A stretch of DNA of 64,000 nucleotides from Mucilaginibacter roseus (GCF_021215455.1 NZ_JAJPWV010000001.1:744001-808000); one strand, 5' to 3'. Counted from the first letter of the stretch, positions 9,080-19,018 are shown. Program-made: numbers and translations. Notes: generated by a model from the letters alone, not told the origin.

Positions 9080-10201
9080 ATGAGTTACAAAAAATTAAAC
9101 ATGATGCCAACCATGTATATAAACGTAAAAAAATCAATTGGGCTGATGTTGCTTGCCTGCATCGCGCTAAGCAGTTGTAAAAAAATATTTGATTTGCCGG
9201 ACGAAAAGGAATACCTCAGTTCGCGAATTAATTATAACAATAAAACCTTCGATCCGATTTTGGGTCGCAATAACGTAATGGGGGGATTTAACGGAGATAA
9301 CTCCACCCAGCCTATTAAATTTGAGATAATTAATGCAAGGTTTGGCGACGGCCGGCCGGTTACTGACCTGTTTCAGGTAAGGCCAACTTATGTATGGACG
9401 AAGGCTTACACCGGTTTGGAAAAGAGCATTGAGGAAATTGAATCAAAGCGTAAGCTTGAGGATCACCCGATGTTTGAGGTTCGCCAGTCAGGCGAGTTCA
9501 TTTTGTGGGCATCGTCAACAAATGAGTTGATTACGCCAAGAGCTGCCGATACCACAAATTTTCCGCAGGATACCCGTTATTTTGATGTACGCGTTACCAA
9601 TAGCGGCGGCAGTGCAATTATACGCGATCTGTCAGTTCGGCCGTTCCGCGAGCGCCCTTACGAACCATCTGATGACTTTAACATTTATTCGGGCGGCCCG
9701 GCACCACATCCAAAATCACCTAACAACCCTAATAGCCGCAATTATATCAGGCCTTTCTTAAATAACGTTATCGGCGCACAAAGCGATCAGCCATTGCGTA
9801 GTAACGATGATTATAAGGAAGTAGTGGTTTACATACGCCCGGTACCGGGTGGTTCGGGTAACTCAATAAGGTTTAAATTTTTAAACAAGGATTCGGTAGC
9901 CATTAATCCGAATTTGTTTAATGAAACCAAATGGGATAGGATCGTGCATGGCTTTAATATGGAGAAAACCAACGAATATGTACAATATACCGTTGCATAT
10001 CCAATTCCGCTGGTTGAAGTGGTTACCAATTATGCGCCGGGCGGAAGCCGCGATCACGCGGAATTCAGCTACTCTCGTAAAGGTTTTGGTGGCGGCAGAA
10101 CAGTGGCCTCGTTCGGCATAGACTTCGCCATCTACAAAAAAGGCGATTGGGAAGTGGTGTTCCACTTTTTAAAGGAAAATCCAAAGTTTGAAGACGAATA
10201 A
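9080..10201 (+). CDS. DUF5007-like surface lipoprotein
   Basis: Lipoprotein of 373 aa with lipobox LSSC (Cys about 33) followed by Lys-Lys. The body is beta-rich and carries no catalytic motif that I recognise. Its overall look and position after a FAS1 gene resemble Bacteroidota proteins annotated DUF5007, but this is from memory and unverified. There are ATG codons at residues 1, 8, 9 and 12; the first gives a long N-region and lies only 3 bp after the previous stop, the fourth gives a more standard signal peptide. The next gene begins shortly after. A role in ligand binding or scaffolding at the surface is inferred from context only. Confidence 0.6.
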   Translation: MSYKKLNMMPTMYINVKKSIGLMLLACIALSSCKKIFDLPDEKEYLSSRINYNNKTFDPILGRNNVMGGFNGDNSTQPIKFEIINARFGDGRPVTDLFQVRPTYVWTKAYTGLEKSIEEIESKRKLEDHPMFEVRQSGEFILWASSTNELITPRAADTTNFPQDTRYFDVRVTNSGGSAIIRDLSVRPFRERPYEPSDDFNIYSGGPAPHPKSPNNPNSRNYIRPFLNNVIGAQSDQPLRSNDDYKEVVVYIRPVPGGSGNSIRFKFLNKDSVAINPNLFNETKWDRIVHGFNMEKTNEYVQYTVAYPIPLVEVVTNYAPGGSRDHAEFSYSRKGFGGGRTVASFGIDFAIYKKGDWEVVFHFLKENPKFEDE

Positions 10202-10220
10202 AAACCATAAAGCCATCACA

Positions 10221-13200
10221 ATGAGAATACTTAGACTATTTTATACAGTGCTTATTGTTTGCGTAATATGCGGCACAAAAGTTTATTCGCAACAAAAAAA
10301 GGTTGTAACGGTAAGCGGTACCGTTATTGACAAAACAGCAAATATTGAGTTGCCCGGCGTAACCGTGGCTGCTGACGGCAAAGGTTTGATACAAACCGAC
10401 GGTAAAGGCCGGTTTACCGTAAACGTTCCTGAAAATGCAACCCTTTCGTTTTCATTTATGGGTTACGCAACACAAACGGTGAAAGCAACTGCTGCTTCAA
10501 AAAACATAGTTATCAATATGAGCGAAGATAAAAAAGCGCTTAACGAGGTAATTATTGTGGCATATCAGAAACGTGCCAAGGAAACCACAACCGGTGCGGC
10601 GGTGAACATCTCCGGTAAGGACATACAGGATATACCTGTTGCTAACTTTGAGAGCTTGCTACAAGGTAAAGTAGCCGGTTTAAACGTACAGAACAATACG
10701 GGTGCTCCGGGTTTCCGTGGCTCGGTGCAGGTACGTGGTCTGTCAACCTTGAGCGTTCAGGGTAGCGGTAACGAATCTTTCCTGCAACCAACATCACCGC
10801 TTTATATTATTGATGGTGTGCCGCTGGATGCTGATAAAGCGTCAGAGTTTGGTTTTCAAACTCAAGGTCCAGGCGTAAGCCCGCTATCCTTAATACCTGT
10901 TGAAGATATTGAAAACATACAGGTAATGAAGGATGCGCAGGCTACATCAATGTACGGTTCGCGCGGTGCATACGGTGTAATTATCATCACTACTAAACGC
11001 GGTAACTCAAAGGTGCCACGTGTTAGGTATACCACCAATTTCTTCGTGCAAACTCCACCAAAGCTACGCGAAACATTGGGTGGTAATGCCGAGCGCCAGT
11101 CGAAAATACAGCAGATATTATCTAATGCTCGTACCGAACAGCAGTTGCGCCAGTTAGGTCTTACTGATTTCCTGGCTGACAGTTTGAATGCGTATTGGAA
11201 CAACTCTACCGACTGGCAATCAGTTTTTTATGCTACTACTTATAACCAAAGCCATAACCTTGCGCTTGATGGTGGCGATCAGCGCTTTAATTACAAAGCC
11301 AACGTTGGCTACTTTTCTCAAAAAGGTGTAATTAAAAATACCGGTTTTGACAGGTATAACCTGAACATGAACATGGAGTTTAAGCCGAATGATAAGTTTC
11401 GCTTCTTCGGTTCATTATTTGGTTCGGTAGGTAACCAGGCTAAAGGCGACGGTGTGGGCTTGCTTCAATCAGGTGTTGCGGCAAATGGTCAGGCATCAAC
11501 GTTGTTGCCGCCACCTTCATTTTACCTTTCATCAAATGCGGTTACATCAGCATTACGTACACAAAACAGCAACAGTTCGAGGAATTTGCGTACCAACGTT
11601 GATGGTAGGTATGAATTTATTCCGGGTCTCGCATTGTCATCAAGTATAAGCTACGATTATACATCGGATGCTGAAGCAACCTTTACGCCTGCGGCAGCAA
11701 ACTCACAGTACGCCAGGGTGTATGATTTTGAAGGCCGTAACTACACGCTTTATAACCGTAACGCTATCACTTACTCAAAAACATTTGGTAAGGATCATAA
11801 CCTGTTTGTAAACACCTTTAACGAGATATACAAACAAGGCGCGCAGAGCGGCATCATCCGCCAGGAGCGTACCCCTAACGACCAATTGCAGGGCCCGGTA
11901 GGATATGATGCTTACTACTCTCGTGGTGGTGGTGTTTTATCAAACTATCGTAACGCTACAATTGCTTCGTTCGCCGGTTCGGTAACTTATGATTATCAAA
12001 AGAAATACGTTGCTGAGTTTTCATATCGCCTGGATGGTACATCGTCTAACGGTTTAGAAAATCCATACTCAAAAAACCCTGCGGTTGGTTTAAGGTGGAA
12101 CTTTAATAAGGAAAACTTTTTGAGCGATTTGTCATGGTTAAGTTTTGGTAGTTTGCGTTTAACCTGGGGCCAAAACATTGTGCCAAGCGGTACGCTGCAA
12201 AGCATTTACGGTGTTTACAACCTTAACGGTAATTTTAACAACAACCCAACCATTGGTATAAATAATGATTTTATACCCAACCCTGCGCTTAAGCCTACTA
12301 CTACTACACAGTATAACTTTGGTTTCGACTTAGGTCTTTTCCGTGAGAGACTTACTGTAGTGTTTGATACGTATTATAAACACGTTGATAACTTACTGTT
12401 TGACCGTAACCTGGCAAACATGACAGGCTTTGGCCGCCTGGCAAGTAACGATGTGGGTATTGCCAACTATGGTTATGAGTTAATGGTAACGGCAAGGGCT
12501 GTTGATACAAAAGATTTTAAGTTAACGGTATCAGTTAACGGCGCTATCAACCGCGATATGTTGCTTAAACTACCGGTTGAATATAACGGGCAATATATCC
12601 GTTTTGATAATAGCGGTTACAGGCAGCACATTGTTTATCGTGTAGGTAAAAATACGCTTTCAAACTATCTGCGCATTAATGAGGGTGTTTATGCATACGA
12701 TACCGACGTACCGGTTGACCCGGTTACCGGTAAGCGTTACCAAACCAACGGAACGTTTTTTGAAGGTGGCGATCCGAAATTTAAAGACGTAAACGGCGAT
12801 TATATACTTGATGACCGTGATTATGAAATTACAGGTAATTCACAACCATTGCTTACAGGTGGTATCTCAACCAACATCGTTTACAAAAACTGGGGGCTTA
12901 ACGTTTACGGCTCATTCACCGCTAACAGAACCATTTTGAACAACGCCTTGTCTGACCGTATGGCCATCATGCGCGATCCGTTCTCTCTTTTGGCTGTAGT
13001 ACCGCTTACAAATATGAATATATGGCGTAATCCGGGTGATGTTACCAGGTATCCAAACCCTTATGACTTTGCGCGTTTTAACCAGATCCAACCGCTGCGT
13101 CCGGATCAAACGTTATGGGCTGAGCAAGGGACTTATTTTAAAATCAATAACCTGACCCTGTCATACATGTTTAACCGCAACGCGATCAGGAGATATGGTT

Positions 13201-13370
13201 TTAATAACCTGAGGGTATTCTTATCAACTGACAACTTGGTAACCTTTTCAAGATACACAGGCCCTAACCCCGAAAACGTAACCTCGTTAGGCCGTGACAT
13301 TTCAAACGGTTACCCCGTAGCGCGTACATACAACTTAGGATTAAACCTTGAGCTTAACACAGGCAAATAA
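10221..13370 (+). CDS. SusC/RagA-family TonB-dependent outer-membrane porin 2
   Basis: Full-length SusC-family porin of 1049 aa. A signal peptide ending near YSQQ is followed by an N-terminal carboxypeptidase-regulatory-like domain (about 20-105: VSGTVIDKTANIELPGVTV, LSFSFMGYATQTV), a TonB-box-like LNEVIIVAYQK, the plug (ESLLQGKVAGLNVQ, VQVRGLSTLS, SPLYIIDGVPLD, QATSMYGSRGAYGVIIIT) and a 22-strand-type barrel ending YNLGLNLEL. The ATG at 10221 is chosen over an upstream in-frame ATG at 10188 because it gives a clean signal peptide and avoids overlapping the previous gene. It has the N-terminal domain that the first SusC lacks. Together with the next gene it forms the second SusCD pair. Confidence 0.93.
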   Translation: MRILRLFYTVLIVCVICGTKVYSQQKKVVTVSGTVIDKTANIELPGVTVAADGKGLIQTDGKGRFTVNVPENATLSFSFMGYATQTVKATAASKNIVINMSEDKKALNEVIIVAYQKRAKETTTGAAVNISGKDIQDIPVANFESLLQGKVAGLNVQNNTGAPGFRGSVQVRGLSTLSVQGSGNESFLQPTSPLYIIDGVPLDADKASEFGFQTQGPGVSPLSLIPVEDIENIQVMKDAQATSMYGSRGAYGVIIITTKRGNSKVPRVRYTTNFFVQTPPKLRETLGGNAERQSKIQQILSNARTEQQLRQLGLTDFLADSLNAYWNNSTDWQSVFYATTYNQSHNLALDGGDQRFNYKANVGYFSQKGVIKNTGFDRYNLNMNMEFKPNDKFRFFGSLFGSVGNQAKGDGVGLLQSGVAANGQASTLLPPPSFYLSSNAVTSALRTQNSNSSRNLRTNVDGRYEFIPGLALSSSISYDYTSDAEATFTPAAANSQYARVYDFEGRNYTLYNRNAITYSKTFGKDHNLFVNTFNEIYKQGAQSGIIRQERTPNDQLQGPVGYDAYYSRGGGVLSNYRNATIASFAGSVTYDYQKKYVAEFSYRLDGTSSNGLENPYSKNPAVGLRWNFNKENFLSDLSWLSFGSLRLTWGQNIVPSGTLQSIYGVYNLNGNFNNNPTIGINNDFIPNPALKPTTTTQYNFGFDLGLFRERLTVVFDTYYKHVDNLLFDRNLANMTGFGRLASNDVGIANYGYELMVTARAVDTKDFKLTVSVNGAINRDMLLKLPVEYNGQYIRFDNSGYRQHIVYRVGKNTLSNYLRINEGVYAYDTDVPVDPVTGKRYQTNGTFFEGGDPKFKDVNGDYILDDRDYEITGNSQPLLTGGISTNIVYKNWGLNVYGSFTANRTILNNALSDRMAIMRDPFSLLAVVPLTNMNIWRNPGDVTRYPNPYDFARFNQIQPLRPDQTLWAEQGTYFKINNLTLSYMFNRNAIRRYGFNNLRVFLSTDNLVTFSRYTGPNPENVTSLGRDISNGYPVARTYNLGLNLELNTGK

Positions 13371-13380
13371 AACAGCAGTT

Positions 13381-14904
13381 ATGAAAAAGATCATTACATC
13401 AATTTTGATAATAGCAGGAGGTTTCTGTTTGCCGTCCTGCAAAAAATTCCTGAATATACAGCCTATTGATAAGCTGACAGGTAACAACTTTTACCAATCT
13501 AAAGAGGACGTTCTGGCAAATATCTACGATATGTCTCGCCGGTTTTTTGGAAAAGTGAACGAAACGCATTTTATCGGCGCTACCGGCGAATACCGTTCGG
13601 GCGAGGTGCTGCATGAGCCACAAGCGGATGTAGGCCCGGCAAGGGAATATGTAGAGGTGCTTGGCCGTAATGATTTGTTGACGCTCTTACAAGGTGGCAG
13701 GCCGTGGGACTTTTACAACTTCGGCGCAATTACCGATTGGACCGGGTATTATCAGGTTATTCAAAGTGCCAACATTTTGATAGAAAAGTTAGACGAAGGT
13801 ATACCAGGCGTAAGCGCCAACGAGGCAAACCAGTTTAAAGCTGAGGCCGCTTTTATCCGCTCACTATCTTACTTTTTTATGGTGAGGTTATACGGAGATG
13901 TAGCTTACTATACAGATGCTTTTCACTCTGAGCCATTACCTCGTGAGAACATGGTATCGGTTTTAAATAAATGTATTGCTGATTTAAAGGCCTACAAAAA
14001 CTTTTTACCGTGGACATATAGTGACCCGGCTTTAAAAGGCGTTCGCGCAAGCAGAGGTAGCATTATTGCGTTGCTGATGAACATGAACATGTGGAATGCG
14101 GGCTTTGATCGGGCGAACGCTAATAAATACTATACTGAAACCGCAGAACTTGGTCGTGAATTGGTAGCAAGTAACGCTTACAGATTATTACCTATTGAAC
14201 AGTGGTCAACAGTAATAAAAGGCCGTTCAGAGGAGAGCTTGTTTGAATTTTACCGCAGTATCAACTACGGCGATCAAAATAGGGACGTGGCACCTTTTGG
14301 TGATATGTTTCTTCACTATCCGTACAAACGTCCGGAATATACACACCGTGTAAGCTTCGCTTATTTCCGTGCGGAATATATGCAAAAGCTTTATCCAAGT
14401 GCGGCCGACAAAAGGGCTACAGCCTGGTTTGACGAAGATATTTACGCTGACAACGGTAAATTCATGATGCTGAAGTTTGCGGCGAATACGTTTGCAGGAG
14501 GTGAAGAGAACGCCAACCCCGACAATACATTTATGATTTTCAGGTATGCGGGTGAGATATTGCTGTGTGCCGAAGCTATGGCGGAGCTAAACGAGGATGG
14601 AGATGCAATTGATATGCTTAACCGTGTACGGAGAAGGGCAGAGGCTCCTCTTTACAGCGGCGGAGGCGGCCAGGAGCTAAAGGACTTCATCTTTTTAGAG
14701 CGCTCAAGAGAGCTAATGGGTGAAGGCCATCATTATTTTGACTTGGTGCGCACACGCCGCATACTGAGCAGCCAGTGGTCATACAACGTACTAACGCTTG
14801 ACAAATTTAACCGTGGCGCCTGGACCTGGCCGATAAACAGTAATGCACTCGTTAACAATCCATTCATGACCTTGAACACCTATTGGGTAAACGGCGGTAA
14901 TTAA
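13381..14904 (+). CDS. SusD/RagB-family surface lipoprotein 2
   Basis: Second SusD lipoprotein (507 aa), partner of the preceding SusC. The lipobox is LPSC (Cys 20) followed by Lys-Lys-Phe-Leu, a typical SusD start. Characteristic elements are YYQVIQSANILIEKLDEG, AAFIRSLSYFFMVRLYGDV, FRYAGEILLCAEAMAEL and SRELMGEGHHYFDLVRTRR near the end. The start at 13381 is preferred to an in-frame ATG at 13348, which would overlap susC and place a polar stretch before the signal peptide. Paralogous to the first SusD but clearly diverged, so the two pairs may take different ligands. Confidence 0.92.
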   Translation: MKKIITSILIIAGGFCLPSCKKFLNIQPIDKLTGNNFYQSKEDVLANIYDMSRRFFGKVNETHFIGATGEYRSGEVLHEPQADVGPAREYVEVLGRNDLLTLLQGGRPWDFYNFGAITDWTGYYQVIQSANILIEKLDEGIPGVSANEANQFKAEAAFIRSLSYFFMVRLYGDVAYYTDAFHSEPLPRENMVSVLNKCIADLKAYKNFLPWTYSDPALKGVRASRGSIIALLMNMNMWNAGFDRANANKYYTETAELGRELVASNAYRLLPIEQWSTVIKGRSEESLFEFYRSINYGDQNRDVAPFGDMFLHYPYKRPEYTHRVSFAYFRAEYMQKLYPSAADKRATAWFDEDIYADNGKFMMLKFAANTFAGGEENANPDNTFMIFRYAGEILLCAEAMAELNEDGDAIDMLNRVRRRAEAPLYSGGGGQELKDFIFLERSRELMGEGHHYFDLVRTRRILSSQWSYNVLTLDKFNRGAWTWPINSNALVNNPFMTLNTYWVNGGN

Positions 14905-14916
14905 AATATTATAAAG

Positions 14917-15651
14917 ATGATAAGAAATTTTAAAACCATGTTATTCGCTCTTACAGGCCTGTTACTTGTTTTGGCCGGATGTAAGCGTGACGAATATTAT
15001 ATAGACGGCGGCAAAGCCCAGGCTGACTATCCGGGTAGCATGCTTGACTACCTGGAACAAAAACCGGTTCCGTTTGACACTATTGCGCAAATAGTAAAGC
15101 TGGCCGGAATGGAAGACGTTTTTCGCAACGAGGATTTTACCTTTTTCGCTCCGGATGATGATGTTGTTAAACGTACAATCGGATCGTACACCCGTGGCGG
15201 TTTAAACCGGGAATTATTTCTGGTTGGGCGTGATACGGTTAAGCAGTTATCAGACATAAGCCCGGTTGTTTGGCGTAAATATTTGATGCGTTATATGTTT
15301 AAAGGTGTAAACCGCCTTAAAGATTATCCGCAGATTGATTTGGGGCTGCAAAGCCAGTATCCGGGTCAGCTTTATTACACTAATGGTAACGATGTATGTA
15401 ACATAGGCGTAATATACGGTGATGCTAACGGTGTGAAATATATCGGCCCACGTAAGTTAAATATAATTTATATACCTGATATAGCTAATCCAACATCAGG
15501 TACAGTTACGAACGCTATCTCATCGTCAGATATAAAGCCGCGAAATGGTGTTGTACATACCCTGGCGTATTCAGGTACTACATTAGGGTATAATTTTGGG
15601 GAATTTTTTGATGACGTTTATTTTACTGGTTTAACCTCATCAAGTAACTAA
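14917..15651 (+). CDS. FAS1 (fasciclin) domain lipoprotein 2
   Basis: Short lipoprotein (244 aa; lipobox LAGC, Cys 22, then Lys-Arg) composed mainly of one FAS1-like domain: SMLDYLEQKPVPFDTIAQIV, then FTFFAPDDDVV, and the closing RNGVVHTLAYSGTTLGYNFGEFF. It parallels the FAS1 domain of the protein encoded at 7967-9076 and occupies the same position after susC-susD, but has no C-terminal discoidin-like module. Role inferred: surface adhesion or accessory ligand binding. Separated from susD by 12 bp. Confidence 0.82.
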   Translation: MIRNFKTMLFALTGLLLVLAGCKRDEYYIDGGKAQADYPGSMLDYLEQKPVPFDTIAQIVKLAGMEDVFRNEDFTFFAPDDDVVKRTIGSYTRGGLNRELFLVGRDTVKQLSDISPVVWRKYLMRYMFKGVNRLKDYPQIDLGLQSQYPGQLYYTNGNDVCNIGVIYGDANGVKYIGPRKLNIIYIPDIANPTSGTVTNAISSSDIKPRNGVVHTLAYSGTTLGYNFGEFFDDVYFTGLTSSSN

Positions 15652-15668
15652 CAGCAAAATTGTAAAAC

Positions 15669-17279
15669 ATGAAAAGAAAGATATACATAATTATACTTTT
15701 AGCAATAATGGCTGTTGGGCAGGGTTGCCGTAAGGAAAAGGTTGTTCTTACAGATCCTTATGCCGATGGCAAGGAAGTGCTCGGCATTACCTTAAACCGT
15801 GATGCGGTACCCGTGCCGGCAGCTGGCAGTCCGGGTACCGAGGTTACTTTTAAAGTAACCGGTTTAATGAAATATAAAGATCAGGCCCGCTTTTTATTTA
15901 ACGGTGAGGAAGGTGAGATTACGTCAATAACCGATTCAGAAATAAAAGTAAAAGTTCCGGAATGGGGTAGTACCGGTATTACGTCTATCGTAATTGACGA
16001 TCAACTGGTTTTAGGCCCTGAGTTTAAAGTAAACGGCTTGGTTAATATCGATCCGTCATTCCGTGCAACTAATGGCACAAACGGAGCCGTTAATGATGTT
16101 TTTCCGCTTGCTGATGGCCGTAACCTGGTTATTGGATCATTTACCAATTACGATAATAAGGGCATCATTGTACCAATTAACCGCATCGCGCGTATTTCCG
16201 GAGACGGCGAATACGACCGTAGCTTCCGTACCGGCAGGGCAGCGAATGGCTCATTATCAGGTATAATCGAAACTAATAATAGGTTTTATATATCCGGTGG
16301 CTTCAGTGGCTATAACCAGCGTACCGAAAATGTGAGTAACATTACTGCGCTTACCAGTACCGGTGCAATAGATACCATTGGCATAAGGGTATTTAAAAGA
16401 GGTAACAAAACCAACGATACATTGAAGTGGTTTCCGAGGTTTAACGGCGGTACTAATAGCTATATCGATAAAATATATAAGCATCAAAACAAAATCCTCG
16501 CGGTGGGCGGATTTAGGTACTATGTACGCCGCACATACGGAAAGCCTAATTACGATTTTTCACGTGATACGGTGATTTTAGACAGTACCGAGATCCGTCA
16601 GGTGCTTCGCTTTAACCTGGATGGTACGCTCGATTCAAATTTCCGCTTCAACAAGCAAACCCGCAAAGGCAACGTTTCGGCAAATGGCCCTGTAAACTCG
16701 TACATGCATACTGAGGGCGCCAATGCAGAAAAACTGGTATTATTCGGTCGCTTTAGCACATTTGACGGAAAAACCGCGGGTAACATTGTGCGTTTAAATG
16801 TGGATGGCACTATTGACGAAACTTTTCAGTCAGGAGTAGGTGCTGACAATACCATATCTTCTTTAACTTATAATAACGTTACCAAAAAATATCTCATCAG
16901 TGGAGTGTTCAGAAACTATAGCGGCAAACCGGCGTATGGTTTGGCATTGCTAAATGAGGATGGCTCGCTTGATCAATCATTCCAGGGCAAAACGTACGAT
17001 AATTTTATAAGCTTTTGCAGGCAGTTGAACGATGGGTTGATCGTTATATCGGGCGGCTTTAAAAAATATGACAATATAACCCGCAACGGTTTTGCCATAC
17101 TTACTGCAACCGGGTCATTAGCCAAAAGTTACAATGCCACCGGCCCATTTGCTGGTAGTTTGAATAATGTTATTGAAACCCAATCAGCCGATGGTAAACG
17201 TGCCTTATTACTCATAGGTGGCTTCTACAAGTTTGATAACGAAGACCGTTACAACATCATAAGGGTAACTTTAGAATAA
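15669..17279 (+). CDS. TIG-domain plus delta-60-repeat propeller lipoprotein (DUF5008-like)
   Basis: Lipoprotein (536 aa; GQGC lipobox, Cys 20, then Arg-Lys). Residues about 37-125 look like an IPT/TIG immunoglobulin-like domain (PGTEVTFKVTGL). The remainder contains repeated blades with the delta-60 pattern LNxDGTLDxxFxxG, for example INRISGDGEYDRSFRTG-like, LRFNLDGTLDSNFRF, VRLNVDGTIDETFQSG and LLNEDGSLDQSFQG, alternating with GGF/GRF-x-Y turns. This suggests a beta-propeller of about six or seven blades. Similar proteins are annotated DUF5008 in Bacteroidota, which I have not been able to check. No catalytic residues seen; a binding or scaffold role at the cell surface is inferred. Confidence 0.75.
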   Translation: MKRKIYIIILLAIMAVGQGCRKEKVVLTDPYADGKEVLGITLNRDAVPVPAAGSPGTEVTFKVTGLMKYKDQARFLFNGEEGEITSITDSEIKVKVPEWGSTGITSIVIDDQLVLGPEFKVNGLVNIDPSFRATNGTNGAVNDVFPLADGRNLVIGSFTNYDNKGIIVPINRIARISGDGEYDRSFRTGRAANGSLSGIIETNNRFYISGGFSGYNQRTENVSNITALTSTGAIDTIGIRVFKRGNKTNDTLKWFPRFNGGTNSYIDKIYKHQNKILAVGGFRYYVRRTYGKPNYDFSRDTVILDSTEIRQVLRFNLDGTLDSNFRFNKQTRKGNVSANGPVNSYMHTEGANAEKLVLFGRFSTFDGKTAGNIVRLNVDGTIDETFQSGVGADNTISSLTYNNVTKKYLISGVFRNYSGKPAYGLALLNEDGSLDQSFQGKTYDNFISFCRQLNDGLIVISGGFKKYDNITRNGFAILTATGSLAKSYNATGPFAGSLNNVIETQSADGKRALLLIGGFYKFDNEDRYNIIRVTLE

Positions 17280-17305
17280 AACACCAATTATAATATACTA
17301 TACAG

Positions 17306-19018
17306 ATGACAAAATTTAAAACAACAAAAGCAGCTGCATTGCTGTTCATCTGCGCTTTGTTTACTGCGGCCATCGTATCCTGTAATAAGGATTTTGCCCG
17401 CGTGCTGCCAGATAAAGAGTATACAGATTCGGTGGATGTATTTTACGGTAAACGTAAAGTGTTATATATAATTACAGATGGCGCACGTGGCGCCTCAGTA
17501 AACGCGGCCAACGTGCCGAACATCAAATCATTGCTGCCCAAATCTATCTACAGTTGGGTAGCGCTTAATGATCCGAATTCAAAGAACGACGCCCGTAACT
17601 GGGCTGATATGCTTACAGGGGTTAAAAGCGACGATCACGGCGTAACAAGCAATACCTTCGAGGGTAACAACCTGGAGCGTTACAAAGTGCTCTTCGAGCG
17701 TATAAAAGAGGTTAACCCAACCATTAAAATCGCTTCGTTTTCGGCATCTAATTTATTTAAAGAAAAATTGACAGCCGGCACCGATATCAGCGAAGCCTAC
17801 GCTACCGACGCCGATGTTAAAACCGCCGTTGTAAATAACTTACAAAGCGACACGGCAACATTTGTAGTAGCTCACTTTAATGATATTGATGATGCAGGCG
17901 CACAATACGGCTACGATAATTCTTTTCCGCAATACAAGGCCGCTATCGAAACCTTTGACGGCTACGTAGGCGAAATTGTAAATGCAGTAAAGGCACGCCA
18001 AAATTATGCTAACGAAGATTGGATGATCGTTATCGCCTCAAGCGGTGGAGGTGAGTTTGCTATCCCTCAAAATCAAAATGATAATACTGTTTTCAGTAAC
18101 ACAACAGCCAATACCTTTACCATTTACAGCGCTTTAAAGTATAGCCAGCGTGTTATCAGTAAACCGTTTACAGGTAACCGTTACCTTGGGCGTACAGTAC
18201 GTATGCAAAACGAGGCTGTTAGAGCTGAAATTGACACTGCTGATATATTCAATCTGGGTGGCGATACATCAAAGTTTACCATCGAACTAAAAGTGAAGAA
18301 GAACGGCGAACGTTTTACCTGGCCAAGTATATTGGGTAAACGGCGCGAATGGTCAAGCGGTCACCCGTCAGTGGGCTGGGTTATTTATCTGGAAGAAAAA
18401 TACTGGTATTTTGAATTACGTGGCGCTAAAGAGGTAAACGGTAACTACAGGCAATGCCGGGGCCGCGATTTGGAGCCGAACCAGTGGAAAACGCTATCGG
18501 TTAAAAGCGAGATACGGGGTGGCCGCCGCTACATACGCACTTATACCAACGGGCAATTTGATAACGAAATTGATATAACCGATGCCGGTGACCTGGACAA
18601 TAACGACAAGCTTAAACTTGGTTACTTAAATGGTACCGGTCATGGTTCTCCGGATGTGTACCTGAGTGATATCCGTTTCTTTAAAACCACACTGCCTGAC
18701 GCTACTATACAAAACTATGCCTGCCAGACAACTATTGACGAGGGACACCCGTATTATAGCTTTTTAGTAGGCTACTGGCCGGGCACTGATGGGCAGGGCG
18801 ACCTGATTAGGGATTTTGGCCCTCAAGCGCGCGACTTTAAGTTAATAGGCAATTATAAATGGGAGGATTTTAACGATCTGATATGCCCGCCGTCAGCTGA
18901 GACATTGGCGCAATTTGTTCCGCAAACCACTGATATACCATCACAAATATTTAACTGGTTTAGGATAGCGAGCCAACAGAGCTGGGATTTAAGCGGACGT
19001 GTTTGGTTAGATCAATAA
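17306..19018 (+). CDS. Degenerate phosphodiesterase-fold plus LamG lipoprotein (DUF4983-like)
   Basis: Lipoprotein (570 aa; IVSC lipobox, Cys 26, then Asn-Lys). Residues about 48-260 match the alkaline-phosphatase/type I phosphodiesterase fold: VLYIITDGARG, MLTGVKSDDHGV, HFNDIDDAGAQYG and IASSGGGEF. Measured against the family, Asp58 and Asp195 remain, but the nucleophile Thr position holds Asp95, the His of DxxGH is Ala199, and the metal-binding Asp-His of SDHG is Ser246-Gly247, so catalysis looks lost. A concanavalin/LamG-like region follows (about 300-470) and then a tail resembling DUF4983 (GYWPGTDGQGDLIRDFGP). Expected role: a binding protein derived from an enzyme. It sits in the second half of the SusCD/FAS1 block. 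Confidence 0.75.
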   Translation: MTKFKTTKAAALLFICALFTAAIVSCNKDFARVLPDKEYTDSVDVFYGKRKVLYIITDGARGASVNAANVPNIKSLLPKSIYSWVALNDPNSKNDARNWADMLTGVKSDDHGVTSNTFEGNNLERYKVLFERIKEVNPTIKIASFSASNLFKEKLTAGTDISEAYATDADVKTAVVNNLQSDTATFVVAHFNDIDDAGAQYGYDNSFPQYKAAIETFDGYVGEIVNAVKARQNYANEDWMIVIASSGGGEFAIPQNQNDNTVFSNTTANTFTIYSALKYSQRVISKPFTGNRYLGRTVRMQNEAVRAEIDTADIFNLGGDTSKFTIELKVKKNGERFTWPSILGKRREWSSGHPSVGWVIYLEEKYWYFELRGAKEVNGNYRQCRGRDLEPNQWKTLSVKSEIRGGRRYIRTYTNGQFDNEIDITDAGDLDNNDKLKLGYLNGTGHGSPDVYLSDIRFFKTTLPDATIQNYACQTTIDEGHPYYSFLVGYWPGTDGQGDLIRDFGPQARDFKLIGNYKWEDFNDLICPPSAETLAQFVPQTTDIPSQIFNWFRIASQQSWDLSGRVWLDQ

